Made by a program: the position numbers and the translations under genes | The notes under the pieces: generated by a model | Seen by the model: the letters and a program-made list of their open reading frames with translations, nothing else | Told to the model about the DNA's origin: nothing | Databases searched by the model: none | Shown here: in pieces, positions 47,706 to 55,864 of the stretch | Layout of the letters: each line of letters begins with the position of its first letter | How positions within the stretch are numbered: position 1 is the stretch's first letter | NCBI GenBank assembly: GCA_949283575.1 | Contig: CASDSU010000013.1 | Location: 149,441-213,440, forward strand | From: an uncultured Eubacteriales bacterium | GTDB lineage: Bacteria > Bacillota > Clostridia > TANB77 > UBA1234 | Length of the DNA stretch: 64,000 bases | Direction of reading: 5' to 3'

Positions 47706-48821
47706 ATGGTAAAAAAAGTTGGCGTTATTACAGCTGGAGGCGATTGCCCAGGATTAAATGCAGTTATTAGAGGTATTGTAAAGACTGCTGAGTATGCAGG
47801 TGTTGAAACATATGGTTTTTTAGAGGGCTACAAAGGTCTTCTAGAAAATAGATATATAAAATTGGACCCTAAAATTACTAATGGAATTATTTCAAAAGGT
47901 GGAACAATTTTAGGTTCTAACAATAAAACAAACACATTTGCTATCCCTGTAAAGAACGAAAATGGTGAAATAGAGTATGTTGACAAATCAGTAGAGATTG
48001 CTGAAAGATTAAAAAAAGACGGATATGATTGCCTAATTATTATTGGTGGAGATGGTTCGTTAAAATCTGCAAGGGATTATACTAGAAGAGGAATTAATGT
48101 AATTGGTGTTCCAAAAACTATTGATAACGATGTTCCGCATACTGATACAACTTTCGGTTTTTATACAGCTGTAGAAGTTGCTACAGAAGCAATTGATAGA
48201 ATTAGAACTACCGCTGAATCACATGGTAGAGTTCTTATTCTTGAAGTAATGGGTAGATATGCAGGATGGATTGCTCTTGCGGCTGGAATTGCTGGTGGTG
48301 CTGATACTATATTAATACCAGAAATACCATACGACTTGAATAAAGTTGTTGAGAAAATAAACCAAAGAAAAGATAGAGGACAAAATTACAGTATAATAGT
48401 AGTTGCAGAAGGTGCAAAGCCACTTGGTGGTGAGTTAACAGTTAAATCAACAGTTAGTGATAGTCCAGATAAGATTAGACTTGGTGGTGCTGGAGATTAT
48501 GTTGCTAAAGAAGTTGAAAGATTGACGGGAATAGAGGCTAGAAGTACAATGCTTGGTTATTTACAAAGAGGCGGAAACACAGGACCGTATGATAGAATAT
48601 TATCAACAGAGTATGGTTCAATGGCTATGCAACTTGCAATTGAAGGTAAATTTAATGAAATGGTAACCTTGTTAGATGGCAAGATAACACATGTATCACT
48701 AGATGAAGTTGCAGGTAAAGATACAAAAATTGGAGAGGAATCTTCAAATATTAAAACTGTTGATTTAGATGGTGATTGGGTAAAAACCGCTAGACGAATT
48801 GGAATTTGTTTAGGTGATTAG
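47706..48821 (+). CDS. pfkA: 6-phosphofructokinase, G-K subtype
   Basis: Glycolytic enzyme phosphorylating fructose 6-phosphate. 371 residues, longer than the E. coli enzyme, as in group III PFKs. Seen: TAGGDCPGLNAVIRG (about 10-24), GGDGSLKSA (about 113-121), PKTIDNDVPHTDTTFG (about 136-151) and VMGRYAGWIALAAG. Gly in GGDGS indicates ATP rather than pyrophosphate use, while Lys in PKTIDND (Gly in E. coli) is seen in group III and PPi enzymes; this pairing is known from ATP-dependent group III enzymes. Precedes murD by 2-17 bases. Confidence 0.92.
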   Translation: MVKKVGVITAGGDCPGLNAVIRGIVKTAEYAGVETYGFLEGYKGLLENRYIKLDPKITNGIISKGGTILGSNNKTNTFAIPVKNENGEIEYVDKSVEIAERLKKDGYDCLIIIGGDGSLKSARDYTRRGINVIGVPKTIDNDVPHTDTTFGFYTAVEVATEAIDRIRTTAESHGRVLILEVMGRYAGWIALAAGIAGGADTILIPEIPYDLNKVVEKINQRKDRGQNYSIIVVAEGAKPLGGELTVKSTVSDSPDKIRLGGAGDYVAKEVERLTGIEARSTMLGYLQRGGNTGPYDRILSTEYGSMAMQLAIEGKFNEMVTLLDGKITHVSLDEVAGKDTKIGEESSNIKTVDLDGDWVKTARRIGICLGD

Positions 48822-48838
48822 TAATGGAGAGTGATTTA

Positions 48839-50245
48839 ATGTATATCAACAAGAAGCTAGAAGAGTTTAAAGAAAGCATAAAAGGCAAATATGTTGCTAT
48901 AATGGGAATGGGTGTTAGTAACACCCCTCTCATTAAATATTTACTTGATTTAGACGTAAATATAACTGTATTTGATAAAAAAACAGAAGAAGAACTTGGA
49001 AAAGCGTTGATAGAAGAATATGTATTGCAAGGAATTAATTTTTCACTTGGTGAAGATTATTTAGACAATTTACATGGATATGATATTATTTTTAGAACAC
49101 CAGGAATGAGACCTGATTTTCCTGCTATTCAAAAGGAAATAGAAAGAGGGGCTAGGTTAACTTCTGAAATCGAGATGCTTATAGAACTATGTCCGTCAAA
49201 GATTATTGCTGTTACAGGAAGTGATGGAAAAACAACAACAACAACACTTATATATAAAATGTTGGTTGAAGAAGGATATAATTGTTATTTAGGCGGAAAT
49301 ATTGGTACACCGCTTTTTGCTAGAATCGATGAAATGAAACCGGAAGATATAGTTGTTTTGGAACTTAGTAGTTTCCAATTAATGACATTAGAAAAGAGTC
49401 CAAATATTTCAGTTGTTACAAATATATCGCCAAATCACTTAGATGTACATAAATCTTATGAGGAATATATTGAGGCAAAGAAAAATATTTTTAAATTTCA
49501 AGAGTCAGATGATGTTTTAGTTTTAAATTATGATAACGAAATAACACATGATTTTGCTGATGATTCTAAAGGTACAGTTAGATTTTTTTCTACAAAATCT
49601 AAAATATCAGCGGGTGTAGCTCTTGAAGATGGTGAAATCAAGATTATAGATAATAGTGAAAAAATTTCGGTAATAAATATAAATGAAATTTTGCTTTTAG
49701 GTATGCATAATGTTGAAAACGCGTGTACAGCAATAGCTGCAGTTAAAGATTTAGTTACAATTGAGTCTATTCAAAACGTCCTTACAACATTTAGAGGAGT
49801 TGAGCATAGAAACGAATTTATTAGAGAGTTGGACGGAGTAAAATGGTATAACGATTCAATTGGAACTAGTCCAACTCGTACGATTGCGGGACTTGCTAGT
49901 TTTAAAGATAAGGTTATATTGATAGCGGGCGGTTATGATAAACACCTAGATTATACAGATATGGGTAGATATATTGTTGATCACGTTAAAATATTAATAC
50001 TTATGGGTCAAACAAAAGAAAAAATAAAAACTGCTACACTTAACGAAATAAAAGAACGTGGTGGGGAAATTGATTTGCCTATATTTGAATGCGAAACCCT
50101 TGAGGAAACTGTTAAAATAGCTTTTCAAAACTCAGTTAGTGGAGACTCAGTGTTCTTTTCACCAGCAAGTGCTAGTTTTGACATGTTCAAAAATTTTGTT
50201 GAAAGAGGCAACAAATTTAAAGATTTAGTCAAAGATTTGAAATAA
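48839..50245 (+). CDS. murD: UDP-N-acetylmuramoylalanine--D-glutamate ligase
   Basis: Adds D-glutamate to UDP-MurNAc-L-Ala. 468 residues. Seen: N-terminal dinucleotide fold YVAIMGMGVSNTPLI, P-loop VTGSDGKTTTTTLIY (about 127-141), NISPNHLDVHKSYEEYI and the C-domain YNDSIGTSPTRT. I prefer ATG 48839 over 48824 because TGGAGAG lies between them. It is coupled to pfkA. Confidence 0.95.
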   Translation: MYINKKLEEFKESIKGKYVAIMGMGVSNTPLIKYLLDLDVNITVFDKKTEEELGKALIEEYVLQGINFSLGEDYLDNLHGYDIIFRTPGMRPDFPAIQKEIERGARLTSEIEMLIELCPSKIIAVTGSDGKTTTTTLIYKMLVEEGYNCYLGGNIGTPLFARIDEMKPEDIVVLELSSFQLMTLEKSPNISVVTNISPNHLDVHKSYEEYIEAKKNIFKFQESDDVLVLNYDNEITHDFADDSKGTVRFFSTKSKISAGVALEDGEIKIIDNSEKISVININEILLLGMHNVENACTAIAAVKDLVTIESIQNVLTTFRGVEHRNEFIRELDGVKWYNDSIGTSPTRTIAGLASFKDKVILIAGGYDKHLDYTDMGRYIVDHVKILILMGQTKEKIKTATLNEIKERGGEIDLPIFECETLEETVKIAFQNSVSGDSVFFSPASASFDMFKNFVERGNKFKDLVKDLK

Positions 50246-50314
50246 AAAGCTTGAAACATTTGAAAAATACATATAGAATATAGTAGAAATTACAAAAGAA
50301 AAGGGGAATGACTA

Positions 50315-50560
50315 ATGGGCAATATTTTTAGTAAATTTTTTATGTCTTTTGGATTTAAAAAAAATAAATATTTACCTGCTGGAAATGTAGAAGAAACTAT
50401 AATTTCTACGGCTGATTCGGCCCAGATGGATGCAAATTATACAGCTAATACTATGAGTAAGTCTTTCAAACCTTTGGCTACATTTGACTTAAATATTGAA
50501 AAACCAAGGTATGAAGGTGCAATTCCAGAAGCAACAATTAAGTTTTATCCACTAGACTAA
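50315..50560 (+). CDS. Small protein of unknown function (81 residues)
   Basis: 81 residues beginning MGNIFSKFFMSFGFKKNK, with no membrane segment. The second half (FKPLATFDLNIEKPRYEGAIPE) looks folded. RBS AAAAGGGGAATG precedes the ATG, and codon use is native. No family recognised. It stands after murD with a 69-base gap and before the rpmF promoter. Confidence 0.6.
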   Translation: MGNIFSKFFMSFGFKKNKYLPAGNVEETIISTADSAQMDANYTANTMSKSFKPLATFDLNIEKPRYEGAIPEATIKFYPLD

Positions 50561-50598
50561 GTATTAACTTAAATTACTTGCATTAGTTAATCAGATAC

Positions 50599-50627
50599 TT
50601 GACAAATTAAATAAAACAGGATATAAT
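50599..50627 (+). promoter_or_regulatory. Consensus promoter of rpmF
   Basis: TTGACA (50599-50604), 17-base spacer, TATAAT (50622-50627). Confidence 0.85.
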
Positions 50628-50633
50628 TTCATA

Positions 50634-50770
50634 CGTTGACACTAGAAAGTTACGTCGTTTTAGTGTATTTTTTCAGCTAGTCATTGAAAAATCGCGGTTT
50701 ATGCGTTAAATGATAGATAGAAATAACACACTTATAATAATAATAAATTGACCTAGAGGAGGGAAATATA
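50634..50770 (+). promoter_or_regulatory. Long leader of rpmF with possible attenuator hairpin
   Basis: About 137 bases of leader. ACACTA (50639) can pair with TAGTGT, followed by ATTTTTT near 50673, like an early terminator. Ribosomal-protein leaders often carry autoregulatory structures; I do not recognise a named class. Confidence 0.35.
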
Positions 50771-50968
50771 ATGGCACAACCAAAAAGAAGATGGTCTAAA
50801 GCTAGAACTGGTTTAAGAAGATCTACATGGAAATTAGAAGCTCCAAGCTTTGTTGAATGTTCACACTGTCACGAACCAGTACAACCACACAGAGTATGCA
50901 AAAATTGTGGTTACTACGATGGTAAAGAAGTAATAGCTAAAAAAGAGAAAGAAGTAGCTAACGACTAA
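50771..50968 (+). CDS. rpmF: 50S ribosomal protein L32
   Basis: 65 residues starting MAQPKRRWSKARTGLRRS. The zinc-binding C4 form is present: CSHCHEPVQPHRVCKNCG (about 34-51). RBS AGAGGAGGG. Unusually, the DUF177/YceD gene often found just upstream is absent. Confidence 0.97.
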   Translation: MAQPKRRWSKARTGLRRSTWKLEAPSFVECSHCHEPVQPHRVCKNCGYYDGKEVIAKKEKEVAND

Positions 50969-50983
50969 TAAAAGCAATTTAAG

Positions 50984-51008
50984 GCAACTTAATCAAGTTG
51001 CTTTTTTT
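50984..51008 (+). terminator. Terminator after rpmF
   Basis: GCAACTT pairs with AAGTTGC, followed by seven T. Confidence 0.85.
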
Positions 51009-51042
51009 GTTGTTGAGCTTGATAAATGATGGAGGTGAAGTG

Positions 51043-52353
51043 ATGAAAAAGATACTTATAAAAGACGTATTACCTGATTCAATTGCAGAAGAAATGGAAA
51101 TTGAAGCTGGCGATTATTTGTTGTCAATTAATGACACTGAAATCAAGGATATATTGGATTACAAATATCAAATTTTTGATGAATATGTTGTTGTAACTAT
51201 CGAAAAACCTGATGGTGAAGTATGGGATGTCGAAATTGAAAAGGAAGAAAATGAAGATTTAGGTTTGGTTTTTGAAGAACAGCTTATAGATAAGCCTAGA
51301 AGTTGTGCTAATAAGTGTATTTTCTGTTTTATGGATCAATTACCTCCTAAGGTTCGTGAAACTTTAATTTTTAAGGATGATGATTTTAGACTTTCTTTTA
51401 TGACAGGAAATTATGTTACATTTACAAATTCTGGATATAAAGATTTAGATAGGATTATAAATTATCATTTGTCTCCAATCAACGTATCTGTACATGCTAC
51501 AGATCCTGAAGTTAGAAAGATGATGCTAAATAATAAGAATGCGGGACTTATACTAGATTACATAAAATATTTAACTGATCATGGTATTGGTGTGAATGCT
51601 CAGATTGTTTTGTGTCCAGGTATAAATGATGGAGAGATTTTAGATAGAACAATAAGAGAACTTTCTGAATTTTATCCTAATTTATTATCTATAGCGATTG
51701 TGCCAGTTGGACTTACAAAGTATAGGGAAGGTCTTTATAAGCTAACAGGTTTTGATAAAGTTTCTGCCGATAAAGTAATAGAGCAAGTCGAGGCTTGGCA
51801 ATATAAGTTTAAGAATCAATATGGTGATAATTTAGTTTTTTGTGCGGATGAGTTTTATGTGAAAGCTGAGCGAGAAATTCCTGATTCATCTAGATATGGT
51901 AATTTTGAGCAATTGGAAGATGGAATTGGTTTACTTGCTTATTTTACAATGAATTTTAATAAATCACTCATGAGATATAAACCAAGAAAAATAGAGAAAT
52001 CGGTTTCTGTCGCTACTGGTAAGAGTGCGTATAAGTTTATTCGAGAAAAGGCGGATATATTAGAGCAGACTTTTGAAGGTTTAAAAATTAATGTTTATGC
52101 AATAGAAAATCATTTCTTTGGACCTGAAATTACGGTAACAGGCTTAATTACAGGTGGAGATTTGATTAAAGGATTGAATGATAAAGAGATTGGCGAATAT
52201 TTAGTGATAGATCAGAAAATGTTAAAAGATGATGCAGATATATTTTTGGATAATCTTACATTAGATGACGTTAAGAATGAATTAGGTATTGATATAGTAA
52301 AATGCGAATCATTAGGAAGTGGTTTTATAAAGGCGATAATAAGCGGAAGGTAA
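51043..52353 (+). CDS. DUF512 radical SAM protein with PDZ-like start
   Basis: 436 residues: an N-terminal PDZ-like part (PDSIAEEMEIEAGDYLLSIN, about 9-28), then a radical SAM motif CANKCIFC (CxxxCxxC, about 82-89) and the DUF512 C-terminal domain (CADEFYVKAEREIP, TGKSAYKFI). Members are widespread in anaerobic Firmicutes; the reaction is not established. I chose ATG 51043 because GGAGGTGA precedes it. It lies after rpmF, and the next gene is a foreign-looking cassette with its own promoter. Confidence 0.9.
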   Translation: MKKILIKDVLPDSIAEEMEIEAGDYLLSINDTEIKDILDYKYQIFDEYVVVTIEKPDGEVWDVEIEKEENEDLGLVFEEQLIDKPRSCANKCIFCFMDQLPPKVRETLIFKDDDFRLSFMTGNYVTFTNSGYKDLDRIINYHLSPINVSVHATDPEVRKMMLNNKNAGLILDYIKYLTDHGIGVNAQIVLCPGINDGEILDRTIRELSEFYPNLLSIAIVPVGLTKYREGLYKLTGFDKVSADKVIEQVEAWQYKFKNQYGDNLVFCADEFYVKAEREIPDSSRYGNFEQLEDGIGLLAYFTMNFNKSLMRYKPRKIEKSVSVATGKSAYKFIREKADILEQTFEGLKINVYAIENHFFGPEITVTGLITGGDLIKGLNDKEIGEYLVIDQKMLKDDADIFLDNLTLDDVKNELGIDIVKCESLGSGFIKAIISGR

Positions 52354-52378
52354 TGTGACATAATACGTTACCTTTTTG

Positions 52379-52407
52379 TTGACTTTTGGAATAAATTTCT
52401 GTATAAT
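52379..52407 (+). promoter_or_regulatory. Consensus promoter of the cassette gene 52451
   Basis: TTGACT (52379-52384), 17-base spacer, TATAAT (52402-52407). Confidence 0.8.
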
Positions 52408-52450
52408 AATACTTGGTAGACCCAATATTTTATAGAAGGAGGACAAAAAT

Positions 52451-53062
52451 ATGTCCAACGCTAGGTCCAAGTCCAACAACGCCGCTCGCAACACCCGACC
52501 GACCGCCGCTCGTAAGCAGCAGAACCGCAAGCCCAAGCAGCTCCCGATGGCAGCCTCCAACAAGTGGATGCTCATTTTGGGCGTTGGCTTTTTGGCTCTG
52601 CGGCTGATCTTCCCGGATATCATGGCCATCCTGGGTTCTTCCCTGACCGGCCTGACCGTGGTTGCGGTGATTGCGATCGTGCTGGCGATCGCCGCTTACC
52701 TGAACAACCTGTCCGTTCCGGGCCTGTTTAACGGGCTTGTGGGGGCCGTGAACAGCAGGAAGTCTCCGAAGCGGACGACTCGTCGAGTTCCTTCGCACTA
52801 CGAAGAGGACGAGTTTGAGGAGGATGACGAGATTTACGATGACTATGACGACTACGACTACGATGACTCTCCGGTTGTCGAGGAGGAACCTCCGGTTGCT
52901 CAGATGCAGAAGCCGGAATACGCTGTGCCGGACGGGTACGAGTGGAAACTGGTGGATGGAAAGTGGGCAATTCAGCCTATGACTCCGCCGGAATACGCTG
53001 TGCCGGACGGCTTCGAATGGAGTCGTCAGAACGGCAAGTGGGAGATTGTTCCCAAGGCGTAA
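52451..53062 (+). CDS. Membrane protein with C-terminal tandem repeat (foreign-looking cassette)
   Basis: 203 residues: a basic Asn/Arg-rich start, two hydrophobic helices (about 38-55 and 58-83), an acidic Asp/Tyr/Glu stretch (about 110-145) and two copies of a short repeat with PEYAVPDGYEW / PEYAVPDGFEW and KWAIQP / KWEIVP. GC content and codon choice (CTG, GCC, CGC, AAG) differ sharply from the native genes. CGG occurs in frame as CTG CGG CTG and AAG CGG ACG, the latter a CGGA with no frame break. RBS AAGGAGGAC; own consensus promoter and hairpin. Family not recognised. Confidence 0.75.
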   Translation: MSNARSKSNNAARNTRPTAARKQQNRKPKQLPMAASNKWMLILGVGFLALRLIFPDIMAILGSSLTGLTVVAVIAIVLAIAAYLNNLSVPGLFNGLVGAVNSRKSPKRTTRRVPSHYEEDEFEEDDEIYDDYDDYDYDDSPVVEEEPPVAQMQKPEYAVPDGYEWKLVDGKWAIQPMTPPEYAVPDGFEWSRQNGKWEIVPKA

Positions 53063-53083
53063 GTCACAAGGACCGACTACCTG

Positions 53084-53104
53084 GGGCGCTGCGGTGCAGC
53101 GCCC
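53084..53104 (+). terminator. GC-rich hairpin after cassette gene 52451
   Basis: GGGCGCTGC, loop GGT, GCAGCGCCC: a perfect 9-bp stem, but with no clear U-run after it. Confidence 0.6.
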
Positions 53105-53196
53105 TAATCCATTTTAAATTAATCTTTGGAAAGAAATTTCCGAGGTTAATTAGATAAGAAACTCATACACCATGACTAACAACAAGGAGGATAAGT

Positions 53197-53865
53197 ATGG
53201 AACTTGCTGCAACGATGAATTACAGCGAAATGGACAAGAATTATCAGAATTTTATGAAGAACTCGCTCGCAAGAGCGGAAGCTGCCAAAATGGTTATTCA
53301 GGATATCGAAAAGCTGTCTGGCCGGGCATTTTCGATTGAAGACGCTGCCAAGATTATCGATGTCATCACTTGGTGTGATATCGAGGATGGCGTTACTGTA
53401 TTCATGCCCTCTGATGCTCCGAAAGATAAGCGATTTATCGGCAAAGTTGAGCTTCCCACGGAGCACGTACTTTTTTATTTCGGCAAAAATCGCGCCGCTG
53501 GTGCACGATTCCCTTATGCGCTCGGCGTATGTTTCAGGTTTAAGCAGAATCATGAGCTGCTTCAGATGAGCCTGGAATACGTTAAGCGGGAATATCCGGC
53601 TTTTGCAAAGCCCATTCAGGATGTTGTGACTCCTGGCACGGAATATCAGCTGAAGGTGTATCCGAAGGCTGCGGAATTTTATTCTGCTGTCAGAAATCTC
53701 AAGGGTGAATGGCTTATCCAGGTTCCCTCGAGCAAGGGTCAGTTCGTTCCCAACAGAGGTATCGGCCTGAAAGAGAAGAACAGCAACGTTATCCACATTT
53801 TCGAACCGCATCCGCGTGTCAAGGCTTCGAGAAAGTATGTGAAGAGAGTATGTTTTTCTTTTTAG
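53197..53865 (+). CDS. Unknown cytoplasmic protein (foreign-looking cassette)
   Basis: 222 residues, no signal or membrane segment, basic C-terminus. GC-richer than the neighbours, with CGG used in frame (GGC CGG GCA; AAG CGG GAA). RBS AAGGAGGAT before ATG 53197. Its stop TAG (53863-53865) is the first triplet of a TAGACTCGGGG repeat arm, so the native C-terminus may have been altered by the repeat. A promoter is not obvious; it may be cotranscribed with the cassette gene upstream. Family not recognised. Confidence 0.7.
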   Translation: MELAATMNYSEMDKNYQNFMKNSLARAEAAKMVIQDIEKLSGRAFSIEDAAKIIDVITWCDIEDGVTVFMPSDAPKDKRFIGKVELPTEHVLFYFGKNRAAGARFPYALGVCFRFKQNHELLQMSLEYVKREYPAFAKPIQDVVTPGTEYQLKVYPKAAEFYSAVRNLKGEWLIQVPSSKGQFVPNRGIGLKEKNSNVIHIFEPHPRVKASRKYVKRVCFSF

Positions 53866-53993
53866 ACTCGGGGACGTCCATTAAAAGTCTATTTTAAAAT
53901 CTAATATAAAGCGACCATCTGTCTGATGGTCGTTTTTTTATATTTATTGCTTATTTTAGAAAAATAGACTTTTAATGGACGTCCCCGAGTCTA
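53863..53993. repeat. TAGACTCGGGGACGTCC element, copy 3, containing a terminator
   Basis: Perfect 29-base inverted repeats at 53863-53891 and 53965-53993, identical to those at 27085. The 73-base interior carries CGACCATC/GATGGTCG and T7 (53912-53940), a Rho-independent terminator. The left arm supplies the stop codon of the preceding gene. Confidence 0.9.
53912..53940 (+). terminator. Terminator inside the third repeat element
   Basis: GCGACCATC pairs with GATGGTCGT, followed by seven T; ends the transcript of the gene at 53197. Confidence 0.85.
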
Positions 53994-54011
53994 GTTTTTT
54001 GTGATAAAAAA

Positions 54012-54058
54012 CACGTAAAGCCGCCCACCCAATTCCAGGGTGAAAGCGGCTTTACGTG
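54012..54058 (-). terminator. Terminator of cassette gene 54124
   Basis: CACGTAAAGCCGC (54012-54024) pairs perfectly with GCGGCTTTACGTG (54046-54058); on the minus strand six T follow. Confidence 0.85.
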
Positions 54059-54123
54059 CGGTAAAACAAACATCACGGCCAGCCATTGGTGGCCGCAGCA
54101 AGACCTCTTAGGCAGTGATACGT

Positions 54124-54336
54124 TTAGGTATCACGGCCAATAACGACCCCGTCGCTGTTGTAGACATCTATGGCAGGATGCCAATATGGGCGATTCGGGA
54201 ACTTGTCATCGTAGGCTGCTTTGATGGAGGGGTACAGGGATTCGTCGGTCTTTTTGACCGGTCCTTCGACGATGGTTACGTGCTGCTTGGGCGCAGGAGC
54301 CGGAGTGGGGCAATTGAACTTGATGCTGTTAGACAT
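54124..54336 (-). CDS. Small unknown protein (foreign-looking cassette)
   Basis: 70 residues, MSNSIKFNCPTPAPAPKQ onward, Pro-rich at the start, with RPYWHPAIDVYNSDG near the end. RBS AAGGAGGAAG lies before the ATG at 54336; a promoter (minus strand) and terminator bracket it. GC-rich for this genome. No family recognised. A complete single-gene expression unit between a repeat element and the pheST T-box. Confidence 0.65.
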   Translation of the reverse strand: MSNSIKFNCPTPAPAPKQHVTIVEGPVKKTDESLYPSIKAAYDDKFPNRPYWHPAIDVYNSDGVVIGRDT

Positions 54337-54375
54337 GGAATCTTCCTCCTTGCAATAGGTATTTTATCCATTAAC

Positions 54376-54404
54376 ATAATACCGCAGGTGGACATAAATT
54401 TCAA
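54376..54404 (-). promoter_or_regulatory. Promoter of cassette gene 54124
   Basis: Minus strand: TTGAAA (54404-54399), 17-base spacer, TATTAT (54381-54376). Confidence 0.65.
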
Positions 54405-54476
54405 TAGTGAGTATAAAAATAGCGTAAAATCAGTTGAGTAGTATACATAAATTTATGTGTTCGAAATAAAATAGAG

Positions 54477-54505
54477 TTGACTTTCAATATAAAAAAGTAT
54501 ATTAT
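54477..54505 (+). promoter_or_regulatory. Promoter of the pheST T-box transcript
   Basis: TTGACT (54477-54482), 17-base spacer, TATTAT (54500-54505). Confidence 0.65.
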
Positions 54506-54511
54506 TATTAC

Positions 54512-54780
54512 AGTTTTTGGTGTTGATTACATATTTAGTAATTTATTTGACCTCTTACAGGAATGAAAAGTCACCGACTGAGAGCTTTTCAAAGATAAAC
54601 AAATAAATGAATTTCGTATGTAGGAGCCTTGTTATGAAAATAACACGTGTGAAGAGCGTTAATCTTTTTCAAGTGTCGATTTATGATTACATGAGTCGGA
54701 ATTTGGGTGGTACCGCGATAAGCGTTAAAAATGTTTATTCGTCCCAAGCATGAGAGAAATCCCGTGCTTGGGATTTTTGT
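54512..54780 (+). ncRNA. T-box leader (phenylalanine) controlling pheST
   Basis: The T-box signature TGGGTGGTACCGCG is at 54704-54717, followed by a terminator hairpin (TCCCAAGCA 54742 on, TGCTTGGGA before 54774, then T-run). Uncharged tRNA-Phe pairs its CCA end with the bulge and stabilises the antiterminator. TTC at 54613-54615 is a candidate specifier codon, in line with the downstream genes. The 472-base gap 54337-54808 holds only this leader and two promoters. Confidence 0.92.
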
Positions 54781-54808
54781 TTTTAAATCAATTAAGGAGG
54801 AATTGTAG

Positions 54809-55864
54809 ATGCAAGAAAAAATTAATGGTTTGCTTGATGAACTTGCGAAGGCTTTTGCTGATGTTAAGACTATGCAAGAGCTAAATGATTTAAAGGTTCA
54901 GTATCAAGGTAAGAAGGGTATTATTACTGAGCTTAGTGCTGGTATTAAAGATGTACCAAATGAAGAGAAGAAAGAGTATGGTATGCATGTTAATACTTTG
55001 AGAGTGGCTTTTAATGAAGCGTATGATAAAAATAAGACAAGATTAAAAGAGGAGCTTGTTAATAAGAAGCTTAAGGAAGAGACGATTGATATTTCACTTC
55101 CTTCTGTTAAAAATATGAGAGGTTCTAAACATCCTTTCAATAGAATTATTGAGGAAGTTGAAGATTTGTTTGTTTCTATGGGTTACGATGTTGTTGATGG
55201 TCCGGAGCTTGAGGATGATGAGCATTGCTTCAGACTTTTGAATTATACTGTTGGCCATCCTGCAAGAGATGCGCAAGATACTTTTTATATTGATGAGGAA
55301 TATTTGCTTCGTACACAAACTTCGTCTTCTCAATCAAGAGTAATGCAAGCGAATACTGAAAAATCTCCAATAAGAGTTATTTGTCCTGGTAAGACTTATA
55401 GAAGAGATGATGATGCTACTCACTCTCATCAATTCGGTCAAGTTGAGGGATTAGTTATCGATAAAAATATTTCACTTGCTGATCTTAAAGGAACTCTAGA
55501 AATATTCGCTAAAAAATTATTAGGTGAAGAAACTAAAGTTCGTTTCAGACCAAGTTATTTCCCTTTCACATCACCATCTTGTGAAGTTGATGTAACTTGC
55601 TTTAAATGCGGTGGTAAAGGTTGTCCACTTTGTAAGAGAACGGGTTGGATTGAACTTTTAGGTGCAGGTATGGTTCATCCAAATGTTTTAAGAATGGGTG
55701 GATATGATCCTGATGAATTTACTGGATTTGCTTTCGGTACAGGTCTTGATAGACTTGCAATGTTTAAATATGCAATTCCTGATATTAGATATATGTATGG
55801 AAATGATATCAGATTCTTAAGACAATTTGATAGAAAGGATGAAGAATATGAAATTAAGTATTAA
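54809..55864 (+). CDS. pheS: Phenylalanine--tRNA ligase alpha subunit
   Basis: Catalytic alpha subunit of the alpha2-beta2 enzyme. 351 residues, with an N-terminal coiled coil (1-90), class II motif 2 (KTYRRDDDATHSHQFGQVEG) and motif 3 (GFAFGTGLDRLAMFKY), plus a Cys cluster CFKCGGKGCPLCKRTG (about 271-286) that would bind zinc. RBS AAGGAGG. Overlaps pheT by 17 bases. Confidence 0.97.
   Translation: MQEKINGLLDELAKAFADVKTMQELNDLKVQYQGKKGIITELSAGIKDVPNEEKKEYGMHVNTLRVAFNEAYDKNKTRLKEELVNKKLKEETIDISLPSVKNMRGSKHPFNRIIEEVEDLFVSMGYDVVDGPELEDDEHCFRLLNYTVGHPARDAQDTFYIDEEYLLRTQTSSSQSRVMQANTEKSPIRVICPGKTYRRDDDATHSHQFGQVEGLVIDKNISLADLKGTLEIFAKKLLGEETKVRFRPSYFPFTSPSCEVDVTCFKCGGKGCPLCKRTGWIELLGAGMVHPNVLRMGGYDPDEFTGFAFGTGLDRLAMFKYAIPDIRYMYGNDIRFLRQFDRKDEEYEIKY

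Noticed and set aside
52430..53157. Opposite-strand ORFs in the GC-rich cassette
   Set aside because: GC-rich DNA has few stops; no start signals or plausible protein features are present.
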